DNA of 64,000 nucleotides from NCBI RefSeq assembly GCF_009832905.1, contig NZ_CP047135.1, positions 4,194,001 to 4,258,000 on the forward strand, read 5' to 3'. Position 1 is the stretch's first letter. The number at the start of each line of letters is the position of its first letter. This DNA is from Stenotrophomonas sp. 364 (GTDB taxonomy: Bacteria > Pseudomonadota > Gammaproteobacteria > Xanthomonadales > Xanthomonadaceae). The position numbers and the translations under genes were made by a program. A model generated the notes under the pieces. The model saw only the letters and a program-made list of their open reading frames with translations. It was not told the origin of the DNA and searched no databases. This document shows positions 19,656-28,928 of this stretch, piece by piece.

Positions 19656-19680
19656 GTACCCACCAACGGTTGGTACCTAC
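19656..19680 (-). repeat. SMAG-type REP hairpin
   Basis: Read on the minus strand it begins GTAGGTACCAACC and folds around the central CG. It lies next to the end of rluE. Confidence 0.8.
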
Positions 19681-19688
19681 CGGCGGTG

Positions 19689-20228
19689 TTATCCGATCTG
19701 GCGCCACTGGCCGGGTTGCAGGTCGCCCAGCGCGTGCGGGCCCATGGAGGCGCGCACCAGGCGCAGCGTGGGCAGTCCCACGGCCGCGGTCATTCGTCGT
19801 ACCTGGCGGTTGCGGCCTTCGCGCAGGGTGACGGCCAGCCAGCTGTCAGGCACGGTCTTGCGGAAGCGTACCGGTGGGTCACGCGCCCAAAGCGCGGGTG
19901 CGGGGTCGAGGCGCTCGATCTTGGCCGGCAGGGTCGGGCCGTCGTTGAGCTGCACGCCATCGCGCAGGGCCTGCAGCTGCGCGTCGCTGGGCGTGCCTTC
20001 CACCTGCACCCAGTAGGTCTTGTCGGCCTTGTGGCGCGGATCGGTGAGGGTGTGCGCCAGGCCACCGTCATCGGTGAGCAGCAGCAGGCCTTCGCTGTCG
20101 TAGTCCAGCCGCCCGGCCGCATACACCGCCGGCGGCAGCCCGAAGCCGGCCAGCGTCGCGCGCGGCGGCTGGCTGCGGTCGGTGAACTGGCACAGCACGT
20201 TGAAGGGTTTGTTGAAGGCGATCAGCAT
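19689..20228 (-). CDS. rluE: 23S rRNA pseudouridine synthase, RluE-type
   Basis: The 179-residue protein follows E. coli RluE closely: [13 protein letters not shown] at the start, the catalytic block [16 protein letters not shown] (Asp of RLD is the nucleophile), and the end [23 protein letters not shown]. RluE modifies U2457 of 23S rRNA in E. coli. The ATG at 20228 fits the family; a longer frame upstream has no similarity. Confidence 0.9.
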   Translation of the reverse strand: MLIAFNKPFNVLCQFTDRSQPPRATLAGFGLPPAVYAAGRLDYDSEGLLLLTDDGGLAHTLTDPRHKADKTYWVQVEGTPSDAQLQALRDGVQLNDGPTLPAKIERLDPAPALWARDPPVRFRKTVPDSWLAVTLREGRNRQVRRMTAAVGLPTLRLVRASMGPHALGDLQPGQWRQIG

Positions 20229-20241
20229 GGCGGAAACAACA

Positions 20242-20272
20242 GCGGGGGACGGGCCATTGTCCCATCCCCCGC
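20242..20272 (-). terminator. Terminator hairpin behind the methyltransferase gene
   Basis: A twelve-base-pair stem with one mismatch (GCGGGGGATGGG on the minus strand) is followed by a T-rich stretch. It separates the exported methyltransferase gene from rluE. Confidence 0.65.
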
Positions 20273-20311
20273 AGGTCTGTGATGCATGGCGCCGCAGCAG
20301 GGCGCTGTGGG

Positions 20312-21166
20312 TCAGGGCTTCACGAAACGCAGGGTCATGCGGTCGCTTTCGCCGATGGCCTGGTACTTCGCATCGTCGGCCTTGTCGTGCTGGTTGGTCG
20401 GCGGCAGGGTCCACACCCCGTTCGGGTGGTCCTTGGTGTCGCGCGGGTTGGCGTTGATCTCGCTGCTCCCGGCCAGTTTGAAGCCGGCGGCTTCAGCCAT
20501 TGCGATCACCTGCTTCTGGCCCACGTACCCGCTCTTGTCATCGGCCGGCACATCGGCCTTGGCACGGTGCTCCACCACGCCCAGCACGCCACCGGGCTTG
20601 AGCACCTTGTAGAAGCCCTGGAACATGCCCTCGGCCTGGTTTGCGCTGCGCCAGTTGTGCACATTGCGGAAGGTCAGCACCACGTCGGCCGAGTTGTCCG
20701 CACCGAACTGCGGCGCGGTCGGGTTGTAGGCCACCACCTGGGTCTTGCCATACAGCGCGGCATTGTCGGCGAACTTCTTCTGCAGGCTGTCACGGCTGCG
20801 CTGCTGGTAGTCGCGGCCGCGGCCTTCGGGTACCGCCATCGGATCGACCACCGCGGCGACATAGCTGCCCTTGTCGCGCAGCAACGGGCCCAGGATTTCC
20901 GAGTACCAGCCGCCGCCCGGGGTGATCTCGATGACGGTCTTGCCCGGTGCCACGCCGAAGAACGACAGCGTCTGCGCCGGATGTCGCCACGCATCGCGCT
21001 TGACGTTGGCCGGGTCGCGCCAGTCGCCCTGCACCGCCGTCTGCACCGCCGGGGTGATCGTGATCTGTGCATTGGGGCCGGCCGGCTTGGTCGCCAGGGC
21101 CGGGGCGGACAGCAGCAGCGTGGACAGGGTGAACAGGCAGGCAGTGGTCAGCGAACGGGTTTTCAT
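20312..21166 (-). CDS. Exported class I SAM-dependent methyltransferase-like protein
   Basis: The 284-residue product begins with a clear Sec signal ([20 protein letters not shown]...APALA). The mature part looks like the COG4798 methyltransferase group: an SAM-binding motif I variant [11 protein letters not shown], the acidic strand AAVVDPM, and the later [10 protein letters not shown] and [18 protein letters not shown] lies just before the ATG at 21166; a longer frame to 21226 would bury the signal. A SAM-binding fold outside the cytoplasm is odd because SAM is not known to be abundant there; it may use another ligand. Confidence 0.8.
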   Translation of the reverse strand: MKTRSLTTACLFTLSTLLLSAPALATKPAGPNAQITITPAVQTAVQGDWRDPANVKRDAWRHPAQTLSFFGVAPGKTVIEITPGGGWYSEILGPLLRDKGSYVAAVVDPMAVPEGRGRDYQQRSRDSLQKKFADNAALYGKTQVVAYNPTAPQFGADNSADVVLTFRNVHNWRSANQAEGMFQGFYKVLKPGGVLGVVEHRAKADVPADDKSGYVGQKQVIAMAEAAGFKLAGSSEINANPRDTKDHPNGVWTLPPTNQHDKADDAKYQAIGESDRMTLRFVKP

Positions 21167-21340
21167 CGGCGTCTTCCAGTGGCGGGATGCGGCGAGACTA
21201 GCAGCCGCGATGCCCAAGGTGTTCACAAAGCGTTAGTGCGATGCAGCACGGCGGAACACTGTTTTGTGGCAGCCGCCGCAGCGCTGTCATGGCCACGGAA
21301 CTATGCTGATGCATTGGATTTCCACAGGAGCACCTCTCCC

Positions 21341-22300
21341 ATGACTGCATCGCGCGAACTTGGCCGCTCCGGCCTGACTGTGCAACCCATTGCCTTCGGC
21401 GGCAACGTCTTCGGCTGGAGCGCCGACGAGAAAACGTCATTCGCGCTGCTGGATGCCTTCGTCGACGCCGGCTTCAACCTGGTGGACACCGCCGATGCGT
21501 ATTCGGCCTGGGTGCCGGGCAACAGCGGCGGCGAATCGGAAACCATCCTGGGCCGCTGGTTCAAGCACAGCGGCAAGCGCGACAAGGTGGTGTTGGCCAC
21601 CAAGGTCGCCAAGTGGGCCGAGCGCCCGGGCCTGTCGGCCGACAACATCGCCGCGGCGGTGGAAGATTCACTGCGCCGCCTGCAGACCGATGTGATCGAT
21701 CTGTACCAGGCCCACGAAGACGACGAATCCACGCCGCTGGAAACCACCCTGGCCGCGTTCGGCCGCCTGATCGAGCAGGGCAAGGTGCGCGCCATCGGTG
21801 CGTCCAACTACAGCGCCAGCCGCCTGCGCGATGCCCTTGCGGTGTCGGCGGACTACGCGCTGCCGCGGTATGAAACGCTGCAACCGGAGTACAACCTGTA
21901 CGACCGTGCCGGTTACGAGGCGGAACTGGAACCGCTGGTCCGCGACCAGGGCATCGGCGTGATCAGCTACTACTCGCTGGCCAGCGGCTTCCTGAGCGGC
22001 AAGTACCGCAGCGCCGCCGATGTGGACAAGAGCAGCGCGCGCGGCAAGAGCGTGGTGGACAAGTACCTCAACCCGCGCGGCCTGCGCATCCTGACGGCGT
22101 TGGACGACATCGCCAGCACGCACGGTGCCAGTGCGTCGCAGGTCGCTCTGGCGTGGCTGATCGCGCGGCCCGGCATTACCGCGCCGATCGTCAGTGCCAC
22201 CAGTGTTGCGCAGCTGAAGGATGTGCTCGCGGCCGCGCAGGTGGTGCTGTCGGCCGAGGATGTGGCGCAGCTGGACGCGGCGAGCGCCGAGCAGAGCTGA
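21341..22300 (+). CDS. Aldo/keto reductase
   Basis: The protein has 319 residues of (beta/alpha)8 fold. The catalytic tetrad is visible: Asp and Tyr in DTADAYS, Lys in ATKVAKW and His in YQAHEDD. The NADPH-binding end shows PIVSATSVAQL. The ATG at 21341 has AGGAG eleven bases upstream. The substrate is unknown; the group includes general aldehyde and ketone reductases. A terminator hairpin follows directly. Confidence 0.9.
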   Translation: MTASRELGRSGLTVQPIAFGGNVFGWSADEKTSFALLDAFVDAGFNLVDTADAYSAWVPGNSGGESETILGRWFKHSGKRDKVVLATKVAKWAERPGLSADNIAAAVEDSLRRLQTDVIDLYQAHEDDESTPLETTLAAFGRLIEQGKVRAIGASNYSASRLRDALAVSADYALPRYETLQPEYNLYDRAGYEAELEPLVRDQGIGVISYYSLASGFLSGKYRSAADVDKSSARGKSVVDKYLNPRGLRILTALDDIASTHGASASQVALAWLIARPGITAPIVSATSVAQLKDVLAAAQVVLSAEDVAQLDAASAEQS

Positions 22301-22323
22301 GCCTGCTGGCCCACGTGTCGAAC

Positions 22324-22354
22324 ACGCAGCCGCCGCGAGGCGGCTGCGTCGTTT
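22324..22354 (+). terminator. Terminator hairpin after the aldo/keto reductase gene
   Basis: An eleven-base-pair perfect stem (ACGCAGCCGCC / GGCGGCTGCGT) with a GCGA tetraloop is followed by CGTTT, a weak T run. Confidence 0.6.
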
Positions 22355-22435
22355 CGGTCATGCCGTGGTGCACGTACGCGATGCAACGGCGGTCGTCGCA
22401 TTCGGCCGACATAATGTGTGGATTACATAGTCCGC

Positions 22436-22464
22436 TTGCAGCGGGAAACAAACCCGGGTAATGT
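22436..22464 (+). promoter_or_regulatory. Candidate promoter for the rtcB leader
   Basis: TTGCAG and TAATGT are separated by 17 bases. The hexamers match the sigma-70 consensus only partly, but the spacing is right, and a small ORF plus a terminator hairpin follow. The gene-free stretch 22301-22930 otherwise holds the leader elements listed next. Confidence 0.4.
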
Positions 22465-22515
22465 TCGCGCCCATCGCCGCAGCCTGCGGCACCCTTTCCA
22501 CCCACCGAGCCCGTC

Positions 22516-22620
22516 ATGCCCCTTCGTTTCCCCGCCATCGCCCACCGACTGCACCGCGCGACAACTGCGCTGCGTCCGTGCGACGTTGCGGGCAAGGCCG
22601 ACGCGCTGACCATCGACTGA
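22516..22620 (+). CDS. Possible 34-residue leader peptide
   Basis: The ORF starts MPLRFPAIAHRLHRATTA and ends DALTID. It has no run of one amino acid of the kind used in classical attenuation, but it is followed after ten bases by a perfect hairpin and then by a terminator, the layout of a leader-peptide attenuator. No clear Shine-Dalgarno is seen. It may be non-coding. Confidence 0.35.
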   Translation: MPLRFPAIAHRLHRATTALRPCDVAGKADALTID

Positions 22621-22630
22621 TCTTCCCGCA

Positions 22631-22653
22631 CGGAGATCGGTCACCGATCTCCG
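22631..22653 (+). promoter_or_regulatory. Perfect hairpin behind the leader ORF
   Basis: CGGAGATCGG and CCGATCTCCG form a perfect ten-base-pair stem around TCA. It lies between the leader ORF stop and the terminator hairpin, so a ribosome or protein bound here could affect termination. Confidence 0.6.
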
Positions 22654-22663
22654 AGGCACGCCA

Positions 22664-22700
22664 ACGCCCTCGGATGCTGCATCCGGGGGCGTTTTCGTTT
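22664..22700 (+). terminator. Attenuator-like terminator in the rtcB leader
   Basis: A fourteen-base-pair stem (ACGCCCTCGGATGC with its partner, one G-U position) is followed by TTTTCGTTT. The stretch CCAACGC at 22661-22667 can instead pair with GCGTTGG at 22701-22707, an alternative fold that would compete with the terminator. Confidence 0.65.
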
Positions 22701-22722
22701 GCGTTGGTGTCGCCCACCTTTC

Positions 22723-22855
22723 GATCACATGACGTGATCTTCCATCGTCCACACCCGGGCAAGGATTGCCTGACCACACGGATGTGTTGCCAAGAGGCGC
22801 GAGAGCGCTGTGCCCAGGTGTGGGGCACGGGCAGCGGGAGATGATGTCTTTTTTT
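22723..22855 (+). ncRNA. Candidate structured RNA upstream of rtcB
   Basis: A perfect GATCAC / GTGATC hairpin (22723-22739) is followed by a long-range stem: 22749-22761 pairs with 22811-22823 at 12 of 13 positions. CATCGT (22743-22748) can pair with ATGATG (22841-22846), and the region ends in seven T residues. Small inner hairpins such as GCGC-GAGA-GCGC are possible. It may be a free small RNA or a 5' leader of rtcB. I cannot assign it to a known family. Confidence 0.4.
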
Positions 22856-22930
22856 ATTAACCGTGCCGGTTTACCCGGCACTGCCTGGCCGTGTCCAGTG
22901 ATTATCTGGCGCCGCCACTCAATGGAATGA

Positions 22931-24157
<1,227 letters not shown>

Positions 24158-24200
24158 GCAGGCAGAGCGCGGCGGCCATCGACGGGTCGCCGCGCGTCTG

Positions 24201-25103
24201 TCAGGCCGCGCTGTCTTCGGCCACCAGCGCGTGGTGCAGGCTCACGCCCGCGCGCACACCTTCGGCGCTGGCCAGGCTGATGTTGCCCACCAGCGTCGCA
24301 TCGCCTGCCGCGTAGATGCCGGGGACGCTGGTCTGCTTGCCCGCATCAACCTGGACGAGCACGCCCACCGGGCTTTCCTCCAGCGCGCAGCCGAGCTGTT
24401 GGACCAGCGGCGTGGCCATCTGCTGACGCGCGGTGACAAATAGCGCACGCAGTTCCACCCGGCGGCCATCGGCAAGCAGTGCTGCGCTCAACGCGGGCGC
24501 CTCGCCCTCCAGGCCAACCACCGCCTCATGCTCGATGCTCACGCCGCGACGCTGCAGGGTGGCCAGTTCATCTGCGGTCAGCGCCATGCTATGCGCGAAC
24601 AGGGTGATCTGGCCCCAATCGGCCAGCAGCGCCGCCATCGTGGTCGACTTCTCGTGCCCGCCCAGCAGACCAATCGCGCCGCCGCCGATTTCATAGCCAT
24701 GACAGTACGGGCAATGCACCACGCTGTGGCCCCAGCGCTCGGCCAGGCCCGGCAGGTCGGGTAGTTCGTCGCGGATGCCGGTGGCCAGCAGCAGTTTGCG
24801 CGTGGCCCAGGTCTCGTTGCCCGCGGTAGCCACCACGAAGCCATCGACCGTGGCGTGGGCCGTGGTGACGGTGTCGCTGATCCAGCGCACGGTGGGGTAG
24901 TCCAGCAACTGCGCCTTGGCGTTGCGCAGCAGCTCGGCGCCGGCGATGCCGTCCTGCCCAAGCACGCCGTGCGAATGCGCGGCAAAGCGGTTGCGCGGCA
25001 GGCCGCTGTCGATCACCAGGACCTCGCGACGCGCACGCGCCAGGATCAGGGCGGCGGACAGGCCGGCGAAACTGCCGCCGACAACAATTGCATCAAAGCT
25101 CAT
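24201..25103 (-). CDS. NAD(P)/FAD-dependent oxidoreductase, thioredoxin reductase-like
   Basis: The 300-residue flavoprotein has the FAD motif VGGSFAGLSAAL, a second nucleotide-binding region (IGLLGGHEKS), the redox pair CPYC, and the closing GIYAAGDATL. This is the arrangement of thioredoxin reductase-like proteins, although the NADPH motif is weaker than in true TrxB and the physiological partner is unknown. Its start lies inside the end of the Rrf2 gene (11-base overlap), so both are made from one message. Confidence 0.85.
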   Translation of the reverse strand: MSFDAIVVGGSFAGLSAALILARARREVLVIDSGLPRNRFAAHSHGVLGQDGIAGAELLRNAKAQLLDYPTVRWISDTVTTAHATVDGFVVATAGNETWATRKLLLATGIRDELPDLPGLAERWGHSVVHCPYCHGYEIGGGAIGLLGGHEKSTTMAALLADWGQITLFAHSMALTADELATLQRRGVSIEHEAVVGLEGEAPALSAALLADGRRVELRALFVTARQQMATPLVQQLGCALEESPVGVLVQVDAGKQTSVPGIYAAGDATLVGNISLASAEGVRAGVSLHHALVAEDSAA

Positions 25104-25545
25104 GGGGAACTCCTGCTGCATGGTGGGCCAAGTGGCGGGCGAAGGCCTCGCCGAGGGTGGCCAGGGTGGTGCCACGCAGGCGCTGCTCAAGCAGGGCCTG
25201 GGCCTGGCGGTAGCTGTCATCCAGTGCGTCGTTGACCACCTGCTGCACCGGGCAGCCGCGCCCGGTTTGGCGGGCACCGGTATGCAGCAGCGCCGGCGCA
25301 CCGATGGCCACATACACGTCATGCAGGGTGATCTGGGCCGGGGCGCGGGCCAGTTGGCTGCCGCCGCCGTGGCCGCGCACACTGGTGACCAACCCGCCCT
25401 TGTGCAGAGCCGCGAGCAGGCGACGGATTACCACCGGGTGGGTGGGCAAGCAGGTGGCGAGCTGCTCGGAGGTACGCGGGCCCTCCTGACCGACCAGGTG
25501 GGCCATCACGTGCAGGGCATCGGAGAACTGGTTGCTGGATTTCAT
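25093..25545 (-). CDS. Rrf2-family transcriptional regulator
   Basis: The 150-residue protein has an N-terminal winged helix (FSDALHVMAHL, then RTSEQLATCLPTHPVVIRRLLAAL and the wing GGLVTSVRGHGGGSQLA). Only one cysteine (GCPV) lies in the region where iron-sulfur Rrf2 members have three, so it probably senses something other than an Fe-S state, such as thiol oxidation. It leads the operon with the flavoprotein and likely controls it through the inverted repeat at its own start. Confidence 0.88.
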   Translation of the reverse strand: MKSSNQFSDALHVMAHLVGQEGPRTSEQLATCLPTHPVVIRRLLAALHKGGLVTSVRGHGGGSQLARAPAQITLHDVYVAIGAPALLHTGARQTGRGCPVQQVVNDALDDSYRQAQALLEQRLRGTTLATLGEAFARHLAHHAAGVPHEL

Positions 25546-25563
25546 GTAACAACAATAGTTACA
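25545..25563. promoter_or_regulatory. Inverted-repeat operator candidate for the Rrf2 regulator
   Basis: TGTAAC and GTTACA are perfect inverted half-sites with a seven-base AT-rich centre. The site touches the Rrf2 start codon, a place where binding would block transcription or translation of the operon. Confidence 0.55.
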
Positions 25564-25726
25564 TTAAAGTTGCCTGTCCAGTCCGGTTTCGTTCCATTTG
25601 CGACAATATTTGATCTGCACAAATTCTTCACGACGTTGAATGGAACAGTAATCCTGATTGGCGTCTCACTTCAGGCTGCTTCAGGCAGACCGATACCGCA
25701 TTGCCCTTCCTTACTTTTCATTTCCC

Positions 25727-27859
25727 ATGACGTCCTCCGCACCGGCGCGTCCACGCGCCCTGAGTCTTCAGTTCAAACTGCTGGGCGCGCTGTCGCTTGG
25801 CTTGGTGATCATCGTGCTGGCCGCGTTGGCCGGGCTGGGTTCGGCCTGGCGGAACCTGTCGACCGACGTGCCCGTCGAGGTCGCCCGCAAGGCGCAGGCC
25901 GAGCTGCTGCAGCGTGAATTCCGCCTGCAGGTGCAGGAGTGGAAGAACGTATTGATCCGGGGGGCAGACGATGCACTGCGCACGCGCCACCTGGCCGCGT
26001 TCGATGCGGAAGGACGCCGCATTGCAGACCTGGCCGGTGGGCTCGCCAGCAGCCGCGACGAGCAGACGCGTACGCTCGCCCATCAGTTCCTGACCGAGCA
26101 TCGTGCCCTGGAGGCGCGCTACCGCGGTGCGCTGGAGGCGTTTGCGGCCAGTGGATACGATACGCAGGCCGGCGATGCGCTGGTGCGCGGTGCCGACCGC
26201 AGCGTCGGAACCACACTGGACGCGCTGGCGGCACGCGCCAACGAACGTGCCGAGTTCGAAACCAATGCCACCTCCGAGCGTGCACGCGCCGCGCTGGTGG
26301 CATCGGCGATCGTCACGGCGCTGGCGGCGGTGGTACTGCTGGGGGTGCTGGCACTGTGGCTGCGCCGCTCGGTGATCGCCCCGGTGATCGCGGTGGAAGC
26401 GGCCGCCCGTGCGGTCGCACGCGGCGATCTGGAGCATCCGGTGGCGGTGCACAGCCGCGACGAAATCGGCCGCCTCGGCACGGCCATGGGTGAGGTCACC
26501 CAGACCCTCAAGGCGGTACTGGCCGCTCAGGCGGTGATGGCGCAGCGCCATGAGGCTGGCCAGATCAGCTACCGGATGGATGCCGACGCGCTGCCCGGCG
26601 CGTATGGCCAGATGGTGCGCGAGAACAATGCGCTGGTGGCCAACCACATCCAGGTGAAACTGCGCGCGATCGAGATCATGGGCCACTACGCGGTCGGTGA
26701 TCTGTCGGTGGACATGGAACGCCTGCCCGGCGAGAAGGCGGTGATCACCCAGGCGCTGGATACGGCCAAGGCCAACCTGGGTGCGATCAATGCCGAGATC
26801 AAGCGATTGGCGGCCGCCGCCGCGATGGGCGATTTCAGCCAGCGGGGCGATGAACGGCGCTACCAGCACGACTTCGGCGAGATGGTGGGCGGCCTCAACC
26901 GGCTGATGCAGACCACCGAGCAGGACCTGGGCGAAGTGTCGCGCGTACTGCAGGCAATCGCCGGCGGTGACCTCAGCGCGCGCATGCACGGCGACTTCCA
27001 CGGTGTGTTCGCCCGCATGCGCGATGACATGGCCCGCACCACCGGTCAGCTGACCACGATCGTCGGCGACATCAAGCGTGCCGCGCAGTCGATCCAGACC
27101 GCCGCCGGCGAAATCGCCGCGGGCAACAGCGACCTGTCCCAGCGCACCGAACAGCAGGCCGCCAACCTGGAAGAAACCGCCGCGTCGATGGAGGAACTCA
27201 CCTCCACTGTGCGCCAGAACGCCGAGCATGCGCGACAGGCCAACCAGCTCTCGATCAGCGCCGCATCGGTGGCTTCGCAGGGCGGTGAGGTGGTCGGTCA
27301 GGTGGTGCAGACCATGGGCGCGATTGAAACCTCGTCGAAGAAGATCGCCGAGATCATTTCGGTGATCGACGGCATCGCATTCCAGACCAACATCCTGGCG
27401 CTCAACGCGGCGGTGGAGGCGGCGCGGGCCGGCGAACAGGGCCGCGGCTTTGCGGTGGTGGCCAGCGAAGTGCGCACGCTGGCGCAGCGCTCGGCCGGCG
27501 CGGCCAAGGAAATCAAGTCGCTGATCGACGCCTCGGTCGGCGATGTCGCCACCGGCGCGCGTCTGGTGCACCAGGCCGGGCAGACCATGGGCGAGATCGT
27601 CACCGGCGTGCAGCGGGTGACCGACATCATGGCCGAGATCTCTGCCGCATCGCAGGAGCAGTCGGCCGGTATCGAACAGGTCAACCAGACCGTGGTGCAC
27701 ATGGACGAAGCCACCCAGCAGAACGCCGCCCTGGTGGAAGAGGCGTCGGCGGCGGCACGCAGCATGGAAGAACAGGCGGTGGCATTGAACGATGCCGTGG
27801 ACGTGTTCGTGCTGGATGCCGGGCGCGCGCCGGCGCCGGGGCTGGCGCGCGCGGCGTGA
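25727..27859 (+). CDS. Methyl-accepting chemotaxis protein
   Basis: The receptor has 710 residues. Membrane segments near residues 18-40 and 187-212 flank a periplasmic four-helix-type domain of about 145 residues. A HAMP domain follows (RRSVIAPVIAVEAAARAVARGDLEHPV), then a second HAMP-like stretch, then the signalling domain with the conserved hairpin tip (ALNAAVEAARAGEQGRGFAVVA). No C-terminal CheR-docking pentapeptide is seen. The ATG at 25727 is preferred to a longer frame from 25658, which adds unlikely sequence. The ligand is unknown. Confidence 0.92.
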   Translation: MTSSAPARPRALSLQFKLLGALSLGLVIIVLAALAGLGSAWRNLSTDVPVEVARKAQAELLQREFRLQVQEWKNVLIRGADDALRTRHLAAFDAEGRRIADLAGGLASSRDEQTRTLAHQFLTEHRALEARYRGALEAFAASGYDTQAGDALVRGADRSVGTTLDALAARANERAEFETNATSERARAALVASAIVTALAAVVLLGVLALWLRRSVIAPVIAVEAAARAVARGDLEHPVAVHSRDEIGRLGTAMGEVTQTLKAVLAAQAVMAQRHEAGQISYRMDADALPGAYGQMVRENNALVANHIQVKLRAIEIMGHYAVGDLSVDMERLPGEKAVITQALDTAKANLGAINAEIKRLAAAAAMGDFSQRGDERRYQHDFGEMVGGLNRLMQTTEQDLGEVSRVLQAIAGGDLSARMHGDFHGVFARMRDDMARTTGQLTTIVGDIKRAAQSIQTAAGEIAAGNSDLSQRTEQQAANLEETAASMEELTSTVRQNAEHARQANQLSISAASVASQGGEVVGQVVQTMGAIETSSKKIAEIISVIDGIAFQTNILALNAAVEAARAGEQGRGFAVVASEVRTLAQRSAGAAKEIKSLIDASVGDVATGARLVHQAGQTMGEIVTGVQRVTDIMAEISAASQEQSAGIEQVNQTVVHMDEATQQNAALVEEASAAARSMEEQAVALNDAVDVFVLDAGRAPAPGLARAA

Positions 27860-27867
27860 TGCACCGC

Positions 27868-27890
27868 GACGCCGGCCGTGGGCCGGCGTC
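27868..27890. terminator. Perfect hairpin between convergent genes
   Basis: A ten-base-pair stem GACGCCGGCC / GGCCGGCGTC with a GTG loop lies between the chemoreceptor and LysR gene ends. It has no T run, so it may be a weak bidirectional terminator or a REP relic. Confidence 0.5.
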
Positions 27891-27900
27891 AACGCGCGGA

Positions 27901-28803
27901 TCAGTGCACGTAGGGGTCGCCCACCATCGCCGCCGCCAGGTGGTCCAGGAACGAGCTGATCCGCGCCGACACCGCGGTGTTGCGGTAGTACACCGCGTGG
28001 ATCGGCTGCCGCACCTCCACGGTGTGCGCCGGCAGCAACTGCACCAGGCGGCCGTCCTGGCGGTCGCGGTGGGTCATGAAGTCGGACAGGCAGACGATTC
28101 CCACCCCTTCCAGGGCCAGCGCGCGCAACGTTTCGCCGCTGGATACCGCCATCGCCGGGCGCACATGCAGAAGCGCGTCGGTGTCGCCGGGCAGCGGCCA
28201 GTGGTTGAGCGAATCCGGCTCATTGAAGCCCAGCAGCGTGTGCGTGCGCAGGTCGGCCACGCTGGCCGGCGTGCCGTGCTCCTGCAGGTAGCCCGGGCTG
28301 GCCAGCACGCGCAGGCGGCTATGGGCCAGCGGCCGCGCATGCAGGGTGGAATCGGCCAGCGGCCCGATCCGGATCGCCACGTCGGTGCGCCGTTCCAGCA
28401 GGTCGATGTAGCGCTCGCTGCTGTTGAGTTCCAGCACCACGTCCGGATACCGCGCGCGGTAGCTCGCCACCAGCGGCGCGATCGCGTGCAGCACGAAGGG
28501 CATCGCCGCATCCACGCGCAACCGCCCCGCCGGTCGGTCGCGGCGAGCAGCGAGCTGCTCTTCGGCCGCTTCCACGGACGCCACGATCGCGCGGGCGTGG
28601 GCCAGGAACGCATCGCCCTCTTCGGTGAGCTGCAGGCGCCGGGTTGTGCGGGTCAGCAGCGTGGTGCCCAGCTTCTCTTCCAGCCGGCCCAGCGCGCGGC
28701 TCACCCCGGAGGTGGTCTGGCCCAGGGTTTCGGCGGCGGCGGTGATCGAACCGCTGTCGATCACCGCAATGAAGGCCTGCATTTCGTCGAGGGTGGTTTT
28801 CAT
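27901..28803 (-). CDS. LysR-family transcriptional regulator
   Basis: The 300-residue protein starts with the LysR helix-turn-helix (MQAFIAVIDSGSITAAAETLGQTTSGVSRALGRLEEKLG), followed by an effector domain with the RIGPLADSTL and LVQLLP landmarks of the CrgA-like group. The preferred start is MKTTLDEM at 28803. It is divergent from an MFS transporter across about 125 bases, the normal setting in which a LysR regulator controls its neighbour. Confidence 0.9.
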   Translation of the reverse strand: MKTTLDEMQAFIAVIDSGSITAAAETLGQTTSGVSRALGRLEEKLGTTLLTRTTRRLQLTEEGDAFLAHARAIVASVEAAEEQLAARRDRPAGRLRVDAAMPFVLHAIAPLVASYRARYPDVVLELNSSERYIDLLERRTDVAIRIGPLADSTLHARPLAHSRLRVLASPGYLQEHGTPASVADLRTHTLLGFNEPDSLNHWPLPGDTDALLHVRPAMAVSSGETLRALALEGVGIVCLSDFMTHRDRQDGRLVQLLPAHTVEVRQPIHAVYYRNTAVSARISSFLDHLAAAMVGDPYVH

Positions 28804-28928
28804 GGCGGACACGCTGCGGGCAGAGGCCCATTATTGACCATCAGGCAAGAGTGATTGGCGTGAAGGCCGCTTTTTCGGCAAGAGTGCGGCGCGCAGACTG
28901 CGCAGCTCACCTCCCACCGGTAACCGTC

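Noticed and set aside
22723..22855. tRNA gene upstream of rtcB
   Set aside because: No acceptor stem with the normal TTC loop and anticodon arm could be built; the pairing seen is one long stem.
22700..22930. Sigma-54 promoter for rtcB, as in E. coli
   Set aside because: No TGGCAC-N5-TTGC pattern was found on the plus strand, and no rtcR gene is near.
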